64,000 nucleotides of DNA from Cercozoa sp. M6MM (Eukaryota > Endomyxa: Ascetosporea): NCBI GenBank assembly GCA_040357565.1, contig JBDODJ010000003.1; one strand, given 5' to 3'. Positions 1-9,223 of the stretch are shown here, piece after piece. Within the stretch, counting starts at the first letter, position 1; each line of letters begins with the position of its first letter. The translations under genes and the position numbers were made by a program. Under the pieces are notes generated by a model, which was not told where the DNA came from, searched no databases, and worked only from the letters and a program-made list of their open reading frames with translations.

Positions 1-1469
1 GGGGGGGGGGGTAAAAAGTACCTCTCGCAGCGTATGTTCGTATTTGGAGTACTCTTGCACGTGCTCATCTCTCACCTTGGTCTGTGTGAACATAGCTTTC
101 AACAAGCCCACACTAACAAGGTTGCTCACACCTTGGCCACAGCGTAGGGTTCGCTTCCGCGTGGACGAGTGCGTGACAGAGGCACGCGACTGTGTTGCAG
201 CAACGTCCTAAACATGGGGGGTAGGGGATTCGAAGAGTAAAGGACAAGAGGGTAAAAGTGCAAAGAAGGATGGGCGGGGGGGGGGGGGATAAAACCGATC
301 AATGTCGCGCACGCGGTAGATTTTCGTCGGCGACTGCGGAAACAAGTCGAGCAGCGCCGCTGAGAGCAAAAACGCGAAATTCCACGCAAAAAACGCCAAA
401 ATTCGCCGAAATTGCGGCTCAAAATGCAATTTTGTACCGCGAAATTCGTCGCGAATCGCGTTCAGTTTCAGTGCCGCTGCCTGTCCAAACAGCAGTCCAA
501 ATAACCGTCCGCAATCCGAAATCGCATCCTTAATAACTCAAATAAATAGACTTTTTTGTACATGTTTGCGATCGGTCTTTTTCCGTTTGTGTGGGTGTTT
601 CGATGGTGCCTGTAGCCACGAAACAAGCTTATTCGACTGTAGTCAAGACAAGGTCAAAGGGAAGAGAAACGACTACAGCAGCGACATAAGTTTCGCTTTC
701 GTCCTGATCGAGCATCTCGTGTTCCTGCTCGTCCAAACGACGCGAACTCCGCGTGCTACGTCCGCTCACTGTGCTCATGTCCGCTGGGGGTAAAGGGAGG
801 TAGGAGTAAAGGGGCTAAATAAATGTGGTCGGGGGTAAAGCTACCTTCACTCTCGGGCAGAGCGCCGCGTTCGGCACGACGCCGCTGTTCGACTTCGCTG
901 AGCGTGAGCTGCTCGTTGCCGCGGAACCACACCTTCTCCTCCTACCGGGGGGGGGGGGGTAAAGGAAGCAAAAGGAGGTGGGAAGGAAGTAAATGCGTCT
1001 CACTCGAGCGAGATCCTGCATCAGGAGTTCCGTCATATCGAGAGCGACCTCAGGTGCCTGCACCGGCGTACTGGCCATGCTGTCGATCACACTGGTGCTG
1101 CAGCAGTCACACCCACACAGAGTAACACGCGCACAACAAGAAAGGACAGATGAAAGTACCGCGCACAAAAGTGCATGATTTCGTGCATCGAGAAGAACTC
1201 CGTCTCGTCAAGAGCATCCTCCCAGCAGATGCGTCGACCCTGTGTTTCTCCCATAAACAAACAGACACGACTCTATTGCCCAAACACCTCATCGTTCAAC
1301 GAATCGTAGACCTGACCCGTGGGTCCCACCTCGTCCTCATTGTTGTGGTAGTAGCGCCCATACTGCACGGAAATTCTCTCCTGGGCAGACCCACAGGGCA
1401 CACAAAAACACCATCACAGGGAAACTGTACCAAAGTGTAAGGCCGGCGATGTCGCGCCGAATTAGTCAT
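1..1469 (-). CDS. Unrecognised membrane protein, 5' part (partial at window edge)
   Basis: A chain of exons on the minus strand joins in frame: ATG at 1469, then exons with NEDEVGPTGQVYDSLNDE (about 1300-1370), DALDETEFFSMHEIMHF (about 1180-1240), VIDSMASTPVQAPEVALDM (about 1010-1100), EEKVWFRGNEQLTLSEVEQ (about 850-945), an acidic/Ser-Arg stretch (about 670-790), LVSWLQAPSKHPHKRKK (about 560-620), a hydrophobic exon with FGLLFGQAAALKLNAIRDE and FFAWNFAFLLSAALLDLFP (about 300-530), and two further short exons down to about 15. All junctions are GT-AG with matching phase; the intron inside 535-570 is only about 33 nt. The hydrophobic stretch suggests at least one membrane segment. The polyC/TTTACCCC tract after position 15 looks like the next intron, so the 3' part lies outside the window. 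I do not recognise the family. The start lies 122 bp from the divergent GT69 gene, implying a shared promoter region. Confidence 0.55.
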
Positions 1470-1591
1470 GCTGTATTAAAAACCACTATACCAGCACAAG
1501 TTAGCACTAGCTGGGGGCGCGGCTGGGCTCTCAGCAGCTAAAGTTAAAATTTTACAAAGACAAGTTATACTGTGCTAGAGTCTGTGTTGTC

Positions 1592-3990
1592 ATGTGCAAC
1601 TACAACTATGATAATCCAGGACGATGGAAACGCTTGTTTCGCACGTGTCCGGTGACCTGTGCGTCAGTGGTATTTTTAATCGCGATGTCGTTGACAGCTG
1701 TCGTCGCGTTTCTTCAGTCGTCCGCGCGGAGGCGGTCAGCTTTTCTTGAAGCCCAGAGGACAGTGCAACAGGGACAGGACTTTTACATGATCGCAGCGAA
1801 CTTTTACAACAACGCAGAGTCAGTAACTTGTGCTTTCGGCTCGAACTGCGTGGATGTGGATATTCGTAGCTCCCGCGGACGCTCGAGGAGATCGAAAAGC
1901 TTCTGAGAATTCTCAACTCAAACAAACTCGAGAATCAGCGCGTCCTGCTCTCCGTGTATGAGGTCGGTTTCGCATGCTGACTGCACTGTTCTGTGTTTAG
2001 CTTGCACGTGCACAGAGTGCGAGCCTGGATGGAACTCCCGGCATCGTTCGCAGTTGGCGGCGTCACTTGCGTTCCCTCGGCGTGCCTGCTGTCGTATTGT
2101 TGTCACTGACGCTTTCTTCTCTTTGTGTGCTGTTGGAGTTATCTGAATATCTGTAGATCCGGGCAGACAGCGATGCGGAAAACTACGCCGAACGATGGCG
2201 TCGGCACAATTTGCCGCAACAGTATTGGGAGCAGGACGATATTCGGGCACCCAACAAGGTATTTATCTACTCTTATATAAGGTGAAGTTTATGTGTGTAA
2301 CAACCGCACTTAGGCCAGGATAGACTTCATGGCCGAACTGCGCAACGAAGCGATGGCACCCTTCCTGGCCGAGCAGGGCATCTACACTGTCGACAGGGAG
2401 ACAGGCCAGTTCGCAAGTGACATGCGAAAGGCACATGAGTGGTTTCAACGTGCCAAAGTACTCTCGTTTTTCTTCTGTTTTTGTGTTTCGATTAAAGCAT
2501 TGCAGTACGTTGTTTCTTCTGCTGTTGGCAGGACCTGTCGAACGTTAAAGTCGTCTTTCTCAACGACATTGTGTTCGATGCTGCCGACATTGTTTCACTT
2601 GTCGGCACCAACAATGGAGTACCTGCAGCTGCACACACTCACAGTCTCTATTTAAGACGTGAATAGTGTATTTTGTATGTGTGTTCTTGGTAGAAATACG
2701 ATGCAGCATGTGCAATGGATTTCTTTGGTGCCTTCTACGACACCTGGGTCACGCGCGACCTCAACGGCGACGTGCTGAGCGGCTACCACCCTTACGTGGC
2801 CGAAACCAATGCGCAGGTATTTTTGTGCTCAAACCCGGCTATGTTTGTGTTGTACGTTTTTTTTTTTTGCTTTAGGCAAAAGCAAAGAAATACGAGCCGT
2901 TTCAGGTTTACTCTTGCTGGAATGGTAGTTTTCGACTGCTCGCATCGAGTATTCTTTATAGCTTTTCATTTGAATAATAGGTGCTGTTGTCTTCCGCGCG
3001 GAATCCTTGCGTGGGGTATGGTTTTCTTTTAAGTTTGTGTTTTTTCTTTGGCTTTTCATTGATGAGAATGCAGCTCAAGTTTCGTTCGTGGAAGCATGGC
3101 GAACTGCGCAGCGTACATTGAGTTTTATACCTTCCTTCTCGAAGAGCAGTTAACTGGTTCCGCATGCAGCCTGCACTGGAGCCGTCAGTGACCCAAGTCA
3201 CGCCAGTCGCGGTGCCACTGATCACCGTAAGTGTCACTGATGACGGCCGAGGCTCTGTTCAGTTGCAAGGTAGCTGCCAGTGCAACTGTCTTGTTTCGTT
3301 CTGTCAAGAGAAGATTGAAATAGGCGGTCGTGCCGAGTATGATACGAGTGAGCGACCACCCTTGTTTTGTGACCCGGCGTTTCTCGACGATCCACGACTT
3401 AGCCACGCTGACAAAGCGGAGTTGACCCGGAAAGCTGTTGCACTTCGGTTGGTTCAGTTTTCATATGTGCGTTGGTATGGATTCACACTGAATACCTTTT
3501 GCAGCGAGAAACAGAACATGGACTGCTGTGCTGCAAGCGAATGTCAACTCATGTAAACTGGACTGAATTGGCTTCTTCTGACTGACTAAAGGAATGGTGT
3601 TGGCTCTGTAGTTTCAAGGACATGTGGCTTAAGCAGCAAGCTTCTGAACGGAGGATACCCAAGGTTTACATCAACCCTGTTGTTCAAGTGACCTACGACA
3701 GTGACAGCTTTGCGACTCGCCGCATGCTCTGGCCGTTTTTGGACTCGCTGCTGTCGGTGCTGGCGCCTGCGCTGATACCTTCCGACCGAACAAAAACCAG
3801 TACAGGTGCCTGTGTTTCCAGACCTTTCTTGTATAGTGCATGATCATTGTTCACGTTGGTTTCAACAGGCTCGCCTCTGCAAACGTTGCTGTGTGATCAA
3901 GCACGCGAAAGCGACCCCAATGTTATCAGTCGTCTTGTGTGGTGCGTGCCGATGTTTACTTTTGAATCTGCCGACGCTGTATCCAGTTAA
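1592..3990 (+). CDS. GT69 / CAP59-CMT1-type mannosyltransferase, type II membrane protein
   Basis: Likely a Golgi alpha-1,3-mannosyltransferase of the Cryptococcus CAP59/CMT1 family (GT69). The first exon (from ATG 1592) has a cytosolic start followed by a hydrophobic anchor (VVFLIAMSLTAVVAFL). Later exons carry the family landmarks in order: LLSVYE followed by SASLDGTPGIVRSW, ARIDFMAELRNEAMAPF, VKVVFLNDIVFDAADIVSL, KYDAACAMDFFGAFYDTW with TRDLNG, VYSCWNG, a CxxSEC-like segment (CCAASECQLIFKDMW) and PKVYINPVVQVTYD. About ten introns interrupt it; several junctions were phase-checked, but those around 2930-3330 remain approximate. The frame ends SADAVSS at TAA 3988-3990. Family membership is clear from motif order; the exact sugar acceptor cannot be told. 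Known members are mainly fungal, so the lineage is of interest. Confidence 0.8.
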
Positions 3991-4150
3991 GTATGCACTA
4001 GCAGGTTCGGCGTATGTGCCGCCATCTTGCTCGTTTCGGGCGTGGCGCAGTTGCTCCTCAAACGACGCGACATTGCGCGAATTTTGCGGTCGCTGATGAT
4101 GCGAAGGCGCGATAGCAGCGCTGTATACAGCCCTGTTTCCGTGTAATGTG

Positions 4151-4210
4151 TCCAGACACTCCACTACTGCCGATGCTTATTCAGACAGTCCAGACACTCC
4201 ACTACTGCCG
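4151..4210. repeat. Exact 22-bp direct repeat
   Basis: The 22-mer beginning tccagacactcc is present at 4151-4172 and again at 4189-4210, separated by 16 bp. It lies between the end of the GT69 gene and the resolved start of the lipid kinase, in a stretch where a hydrophobic reading frame (4007-4130) may be an unplaced 5' exon of the kinase. Confidence 0.85.
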
Positions 4211-4426
4211 GGCCGACCTGCACTTTTGGAAGTCGGGGAACGTCGTTCTTGAGGCAGTTAAGTTAACATGAGAGTTTCCGTTTCGCAACGCAACATCGTA
4301 ACATCATCCGGTTTAAAAAATCAATGCAGGGTTTGCCAGTTTTTAGGCTTCAGCTTGATTTGGCAGTCCTGGCGCTAGAAGTCAAATTAGCCGCTCTTTT
4401 GGCACTGCTTTAATCTTGGCACGCGC

Positions 4427-5417
4427 ATGCTCTTATCATTGGCGTGCCTAGGTGCCATTCAGCTCATCCTTGGTGTTGTTGGTCGAGCCGAGAAGGGCAA
4501 GGACAAGACGCGAAACTCACTGCACTGGCAAAGACGGCTTCAGCATGCGTCTTCTCTCGTGTTTCTGGCGGTGACACCTGTACCTTCAATAGCATAGGTA
4601 GACAGGTGTGTGTTGACAGTGCGCTTTGCCAATTTACGACGAAAGGAACTGCCGAGTTGGGTGCTGTTTGTGATCGCGACGTGCCTGTTCTCGTGTGCTT
4701 GGCTGCGACGAGTGTCTGTCTCGTTCAACTCGATTTTTGTGCGTTCACTGGACGGCATCTTGCGCGAGTACTTATGCTCTAGCTTTGTGTTTCATGTACC
4801 TTTTTATGACACCTGTATCTAGGCATGAGAAGAGGAAGCCAGTGGCACCGTCGGCAGCCTACTCGGTGCTGGCTGCTGCTGTATTGCGCACACTGAGTCT
4901 ACACAATGATGTCTGTGTGGCCCTCCTACATGCTGCACTTGCCGATCCTCTGGCTGTAGTACAGTTTGTATATACATATATATATATATATATGTATATT
5001 CATTCTGTTGATATGGAGGGTTATGGTGTGGCTCGCAGGCCATCGTGGGTAGTTCGCTGCAATCGCAGAAACTGAGATGGCCGCTGTGTGCGCGCAAGTC
5101 AGTGGCCGGTCTACTCGCATGTGTCGCTGTCTGCACTGCCGTCAATGCCGCCTGCTTTGTCTGGCTTCCCGTACCTTTTATGCCTACTACCTACTGCCTG
5201 CATTACATCATGGCTTGACCAGGTGCAAACTGGGTCCTTTGTCGACGCTGTGCGAGGTCTGTCATCAACGTGGCGCGTGTCGATTGGACTGCTGGGTGCT
5301 GGCGTGCTGTGCGGACTCACGGAGGCACTTGACATCTTTGTCCTCTTTGACGACAATCTGCTGCTGCCGCTGCTGTCTGCGCTGATCCTTCGCGTGCTCG
5401 CTTTTGTGCTTAACTAG
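4427..5417 (+). CDS. CTP-dependent lipid kinase, DGK1 / phytol / dolichol kinase family
   Basis: Predicted polytopic ER membrane enzyme that phosphorylates a lipid alcohol with CTP. Visible family features: an N-terminal RRLQH motif (RKxxH-like) near 4530, basic-hydrophobic segments (ELPSWVLFVIATCLFSCAW), the signature LADPLA joined across the (TA)n intron to AIVGSSLQ, then LCARKSVAGLLA, and the C-terminal EALDIFVLFDDNLLLPLL, which matches the EA...DNLTIPL ending of this family. The introns at 4755-4813, 4966-5039 and 5171-5221 keep phase. The junction near 4540-4620 is not resolved: two donors are possible. The start is provisional; ATG 4427 is the first in frame, but a hydrophobic ORF from ATG 4324 and another at 4007-4130 could supply an upstream exon. 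Which alcohol is the substrate (diacylglycerol, dolichol or phytol) cannot be inferred. Confidence 0.72.
4969..4995. repeat. (TA)n microsatellite in lipid-kinase intron
   Basis: An AT dinucleotide run inside the intron that separates the ADPLA and AIVG parts of the lipid kinase active-site signature. Confidence 0.9.
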
Positions 5418-5649
5418 TTGACCATGCGTGATGCCGTACAGACTAAAAGCACAAACGACGTCGGCTCCAGCTCGCTTCGAGCTCGAGTTCACGGCTGGCA
5501 CAGTTTCCGTCAGTCGTTTTTCATTATGGCTGTGTGTTTGTTGGAGCTACTGCAGACGATATTAGCGCCTGGTTGGTGGTGAAAGGAGGTTAAGTTACTT
5601 ACAGTGCCCTTGACTAGTACAAACGAGAGCTTAAGCCCTTGACTACTAA

Positions 5650-6979
5650 TCAGTTTTCGCAGCCGATGTAGGCGGCGTCCACATCAATCAAGTCATCAAG
5701 TTTCATGACTCCGTAGTGCGGACGCACGACAGAGCCGAGGTACAGCTCGTCGCCAACGACTGCGGCACGCACACAATAGATCAGGATACACAACAACGTG
5801 TTGAATGATGCATGAATATGCTATGCTACCTTCAGCTTCGGCCACTTGACCAAAGTTGGCACCCGTGAGATCAATCCAGGTCTCCAACACGCGGCCCGTT
5901 GCCGACACTACCTTGACCAAACCGAGTGAATCGAACTTGGAGATAACGCTCAGAGGGTCCTGCTGCAGCATGAACTCCTGGATTTCCTCGTGCTCCTGGA
6001 TGGCCGTGACCCAGTCCTGCGTCTCTGTGAAGAGACCGACGAGGTACTTGTCGTTGCCCCACGATTTGAGGTTGTCGGCGTAGCCGCCAATGTCTTGCAC
6101 AAAGACGTCGTTCTGACCAGCACGCTCGCCAGTCAAGTAGTAGCGACGCAGACGGCGCGCATTCGTTCTTTTGCAAAGATACACAGTATCAGATACTACA
6201 ATAAATGTCAACTGTACTGCATTGAACTCACTCGTTGATAATGATGCCCGCAGGATCCTTTCTGGTTCCGTTGCCGTCACGACCGGACCAGTACTGAATG
6301 CCGTTGGCGAAAGCGAGGTCATCGACGAGAACCTCAAGCTCTCCCGTATTGAGGTCAAGCTTGATCAGCTTACCGTCAGGCGTGTTGTCTGTGCAAGCAG
6401 TCATTCATAATCAAGAAACACCTTAACAATTTTACTTAACTTGAATAGAAACCTCACAGTACCAACCACAACAGACACGAACTGCAGACGGTAGTACTGA
6501 TCCGACGACGTCGTGAAGTACAATACGTTAGCTTCTTCATCCAGAAGCATTGAATTGGCGAACTACACAGGACCAAGACAGCCTTGTAACACGACACAGT
6601 CTGGCCGAATGACAGTGCGCAGAGTGCATACCTTGATGGGACTGTCATCAGCGTACTTGGACGCCAGAACCTCGACCTGCGACGGGTCGCTTCGAGGAGC
6701 ACGCAGAATGCCACGGTAGGCATCGGCCACATAGAGGTTGTCCTGCGAGTCGAAGAGAATGCCCAGAGGACGGCCGCACGTAAACTCGTTGAGCACTGAC
6801 GTGCCGCACGTGGCACGCTCCTCGGGCGTGAGGTCCGGCTGCGACTGGAAGTACACCTCGTTGGCACCCGACGCGTCGTCCGTCACTTTGCGAACAGAGC
6901 CGTCGCCGTTCGAAAAGTATGTCACACCAGCCGAGTCATCTAATTTTACCAAACAAAACATTGGCAAAATACAACAAGA

Positions 6980-7030
<51 letters not shown>

Positions 7031-7040
7031 NNNNNNNNNN

Positions 7041-7092
<52 letters not shown>

Positions 7093-7338
7093 CGAATGCA
7101 CGAGCAAACGATTCCGGTCCGTTCGTTCCGTCGGTACCCTGGGCAACAAAAAGCAACAAAAATACACATTCACAAAATGTAGTGGTGGTGATCGCTGAGG
7201 CGCAAGAAGAGGTACCTTAAGCGACACCTCGCCAAAAAGCTTAATCTTCTCGCCCAAAGCCTTGTTGTCACAACGCTCAGCTGCAACGGCACTGGCAAAG
7301 GCAGAAATTGAAAGGAGCACGGTGGCGGCGAGTTTCAT
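5650..7338 (-). CDS. Strictosidine-synthase-like (SSL/APMAP-type) six-bladed propeller protein
   Basis: A signal peptide (MKLAATVLLSISAFASAVAA) begins at ATG 7338. Seven exons fit in phase: 7216-7338, 7102-7138, 6632-6939, 6463-6562, 6232-6388, 5830-6167, 5650-5759. The 37-nt exon 2 encodes GTDGTNGPESFA and joins to HDSAGVTYFSNGDGS, restoring the GPE-S-F...D..G.Y...DG motif of the strictosidine-synthase family. Further marks are CGRPLGILFDSQDNLYVADAY, LLDEEANVLYFTTSS, RRYYLTGERAGQ followed by DIGGYADN, and a final VVGDELYLGS blade. Secreted or lumenal calcium-dependent hydrolase/lactonase-like proteins belong here; true strictosidine synthesis is not implied. About 390 residues, close to the usual size. 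Converges with the lipid kinase (233 bp between stops). Confidence 0.85.
6984..7088. repeat. (GA)n microsatellite with assembly gap
   Basis: Pure GA repeat interrupted by 10 N at 7031-7040. It sits in intron 2 of the strictosidine-synthase-like gene. The gap size is a placeholder; the true repeat length is unknown. Confidence 0.95.
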
Positions 7339-8002
7339 CACAGGGGCAACGAAAGTATCCTCACAGCCGAGTGTACACTGAAGCAAACAATGCAAAAACG
7401 AAAGACAAGGAGACGACGGTTCGGCTTTGCAACGGACATCAGCAAGCCAGCCAAAAAGGGTTATGGGGTGATTCCGATCTGATCGCTCGTGCCGATCATC
7501 CCTGTTGAATCGCTCCGAACATCCAGATCGGAGAGTCAACAAGTTTATTATTCGAGTCATCCATCGGCATCACCGAAGAAAAATGCACCGAACCGAGTAC
7601 AACAGTGAAAGAAAGTGGGTAGTACAATCTGTACAAGCTTCCACAAAGAATACTTCTTGAGACCGGGTGGAGCGCTCAAAAGTGGATTTCTTCAGTTTTC
7701 TCAACGCCGCCAAAAGAATCAACCACCACAGTACTGTACAGTATCTTTGGCACAGCAAATAATTCAGGTTGAAGTTAGATCCCTCAGTATGCGCATGCCT
7801 GTGCACTAATCTAATTTTGCACATGCCAAAGTCCACCGGGTTCATCAGCCGATCACATGGCTTTGTGAGACGGCAGGGAGGTGCCAATAGGACGGGAGCT
7901 ACTGCCTGTACTCGGGCCGTTAGACAGCAGTCGGTCGTGCGCTGCAGCGTCGAAACTTGTGCAGAAGCAGACATGTGCCTCTCTACCGCTCTCTTTGTGC
8001 GT

Positions 8003-8054
<52 letters not shown>

Positions 8055-8220
8055 CTTTTCGCATTGCCTAAGTTGCCACAGCGAAGCACTCACTGCAAGA
8101 GTCGTTGAGTTTTTATTGTTTGCGCGTTCGCAAATAAACTGCAGTGTCGAAGCTGCACGGGGGTAATCTGTTGTTTTTAGTTTGTTTCGCTGAAAGATGA
8201 GAAAGCAAAAACAGAGCGCC
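7339..8220. other. Intergenic, (GT)n-bearing
   Basis: No convincing exon chain on either strand. It holds a (GT)n run at about 8010-8052. The upstream side of the strictosidine-synthase-like gene (7339-7560) is probably its promoter/5' UTR. Long reading frames here are the dinucleotide repeat translated. Confidence 0.6.
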
Positions 8221-8343
8221 GAATGACCGAAAGCTGCGCCGTTTGGTGCAAATTCTCGACACTTGGCGGGCGAGCTTGGCACAAATCGGTGTGATTTCAG
8301 CGCACAAATTCGATTCCAGAATTTGCACCTTGATGTTTTGTTT

Positions 8344-8772
8344 TGTCTGTAGAAGCAGCAGAGGCTGTCATATGCTTTGGCTCGAATCCGGCCGAGCCCG
8401 ATGAAGTTTATGTTCTACACTTAAACCCAGGTTTGCTATCATTTTGCTCGTTGATTCGGCACAGGATGAAATACTGTAGATCAAAACGCAAATGTACTGC
8501 TTCGCCAGCTGTTGCGAACAATAACTGCCGAGAGTTGTGTGTTCACCTGCTTTTCAACTGCTTTGTTGGGAAACATATTTGGTAACGTATATCTGTTAGG
8601 CTTCCGCAAGAAATTGCGAAAGACGGCTTTGCGAATATACGTTCGTGGCTCTGTGCCACCCGATCGCGAAGAAACGACTGAAGTTGTCTCGCGTTCTTCG
8701 TATGCATTCTTGCAATTTAACGCTATATTTATTGTGCCAGTGTGCATCATTTTCTTGTTTGTTGAAGGGTGA
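8344..8772 (+). CDS. Small putative membrane protein with C-terminal transmembrane segment
   Basis: Not recognised. An exon beginning after the acceptor at about 8352 (AEAVICFGSNPAEPDEVYV) joins through a 57-nt intron (8430-8486, phase 1) to an exon reading DQNANVLLRQLLRTI, then CVFTCFSTALLGNIFGNVYL, a basic FRKKLRK patch, RGSVPPDREETTEVVSR and a closing hydrophobic helix FLQFNAIFIVPVCIIFLFV, stop 8770-8772. The initiator was not found; a short first exon around ATG 8223 (MTESCAVWCKFSTLGG) is a candidate, but its phase does not fit. The pattern (one weak and one strong hydrophobic segment around a basic linker) suggests a small endomembrane protein. About 130 residues. Confidence 0.45.
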
Positions 8773-9223
8773 AATCTGCAATAAACAATGCTAAGGTCAG
8801 ATGCAACATCAGCGCAATGAATATAACCAACACGAGGAACTCTGAATGCACTAACTCTGACGAAACAGAGGATTGGATCCTAATGACGCCTGTGTTGCCA
8901 ATCCGAAGTTTATCAGTCTAATCATAAGTACTAATCGAATTTAAACCGATCAGCATCAGCTAAAACGTAAACTGACTACTCACTCAGTGTACCTGGCGCC
9001 GTTGCAGATGATGCGCGGCATCTTCCCGTCGCAGCAAAGTTTTACAAGCAACTCAATTGCAAAATTAAAGATCGAATTGACCTTGAGCGTTTCCCCAGGT
9101 GAGAAAAATGCGTCGTTCATTCATCGCGATTTTGGCACCTCGAGCTCAACACGAGACTTGCGTGCTCGACACTCCAGTACTAGCGGTGTGTGCCCTCGGG
9201 GTTGTCAGAATTCAAACACTCGG
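8773..9223. other. Intergenic / 5' region of CCDC146 homologue
   Basis: No supported gene. An open frame continues upstream of the chosen CCDC146 start (to about 8987), so the true initiator could be upstream, but the composition there is not coiled-coil-like. Confidence 0.5.

Noticed and set aside
6946-7560. Long reading frames of Ser-Leu or Arg-Glu repeats
   Set aside because: They are the (GA)n microsatellite and its N gap translated in several frames; the real gene there is the spliced strictosidine-synthase-like protein.
8579-8600. 18-nt intron gtaacgtatatctgttag in the small membrane gene
   Set aside because: Its length is a multiple of three and the sequence reads through without a stop (GNVYLLG), so no intron is needed.
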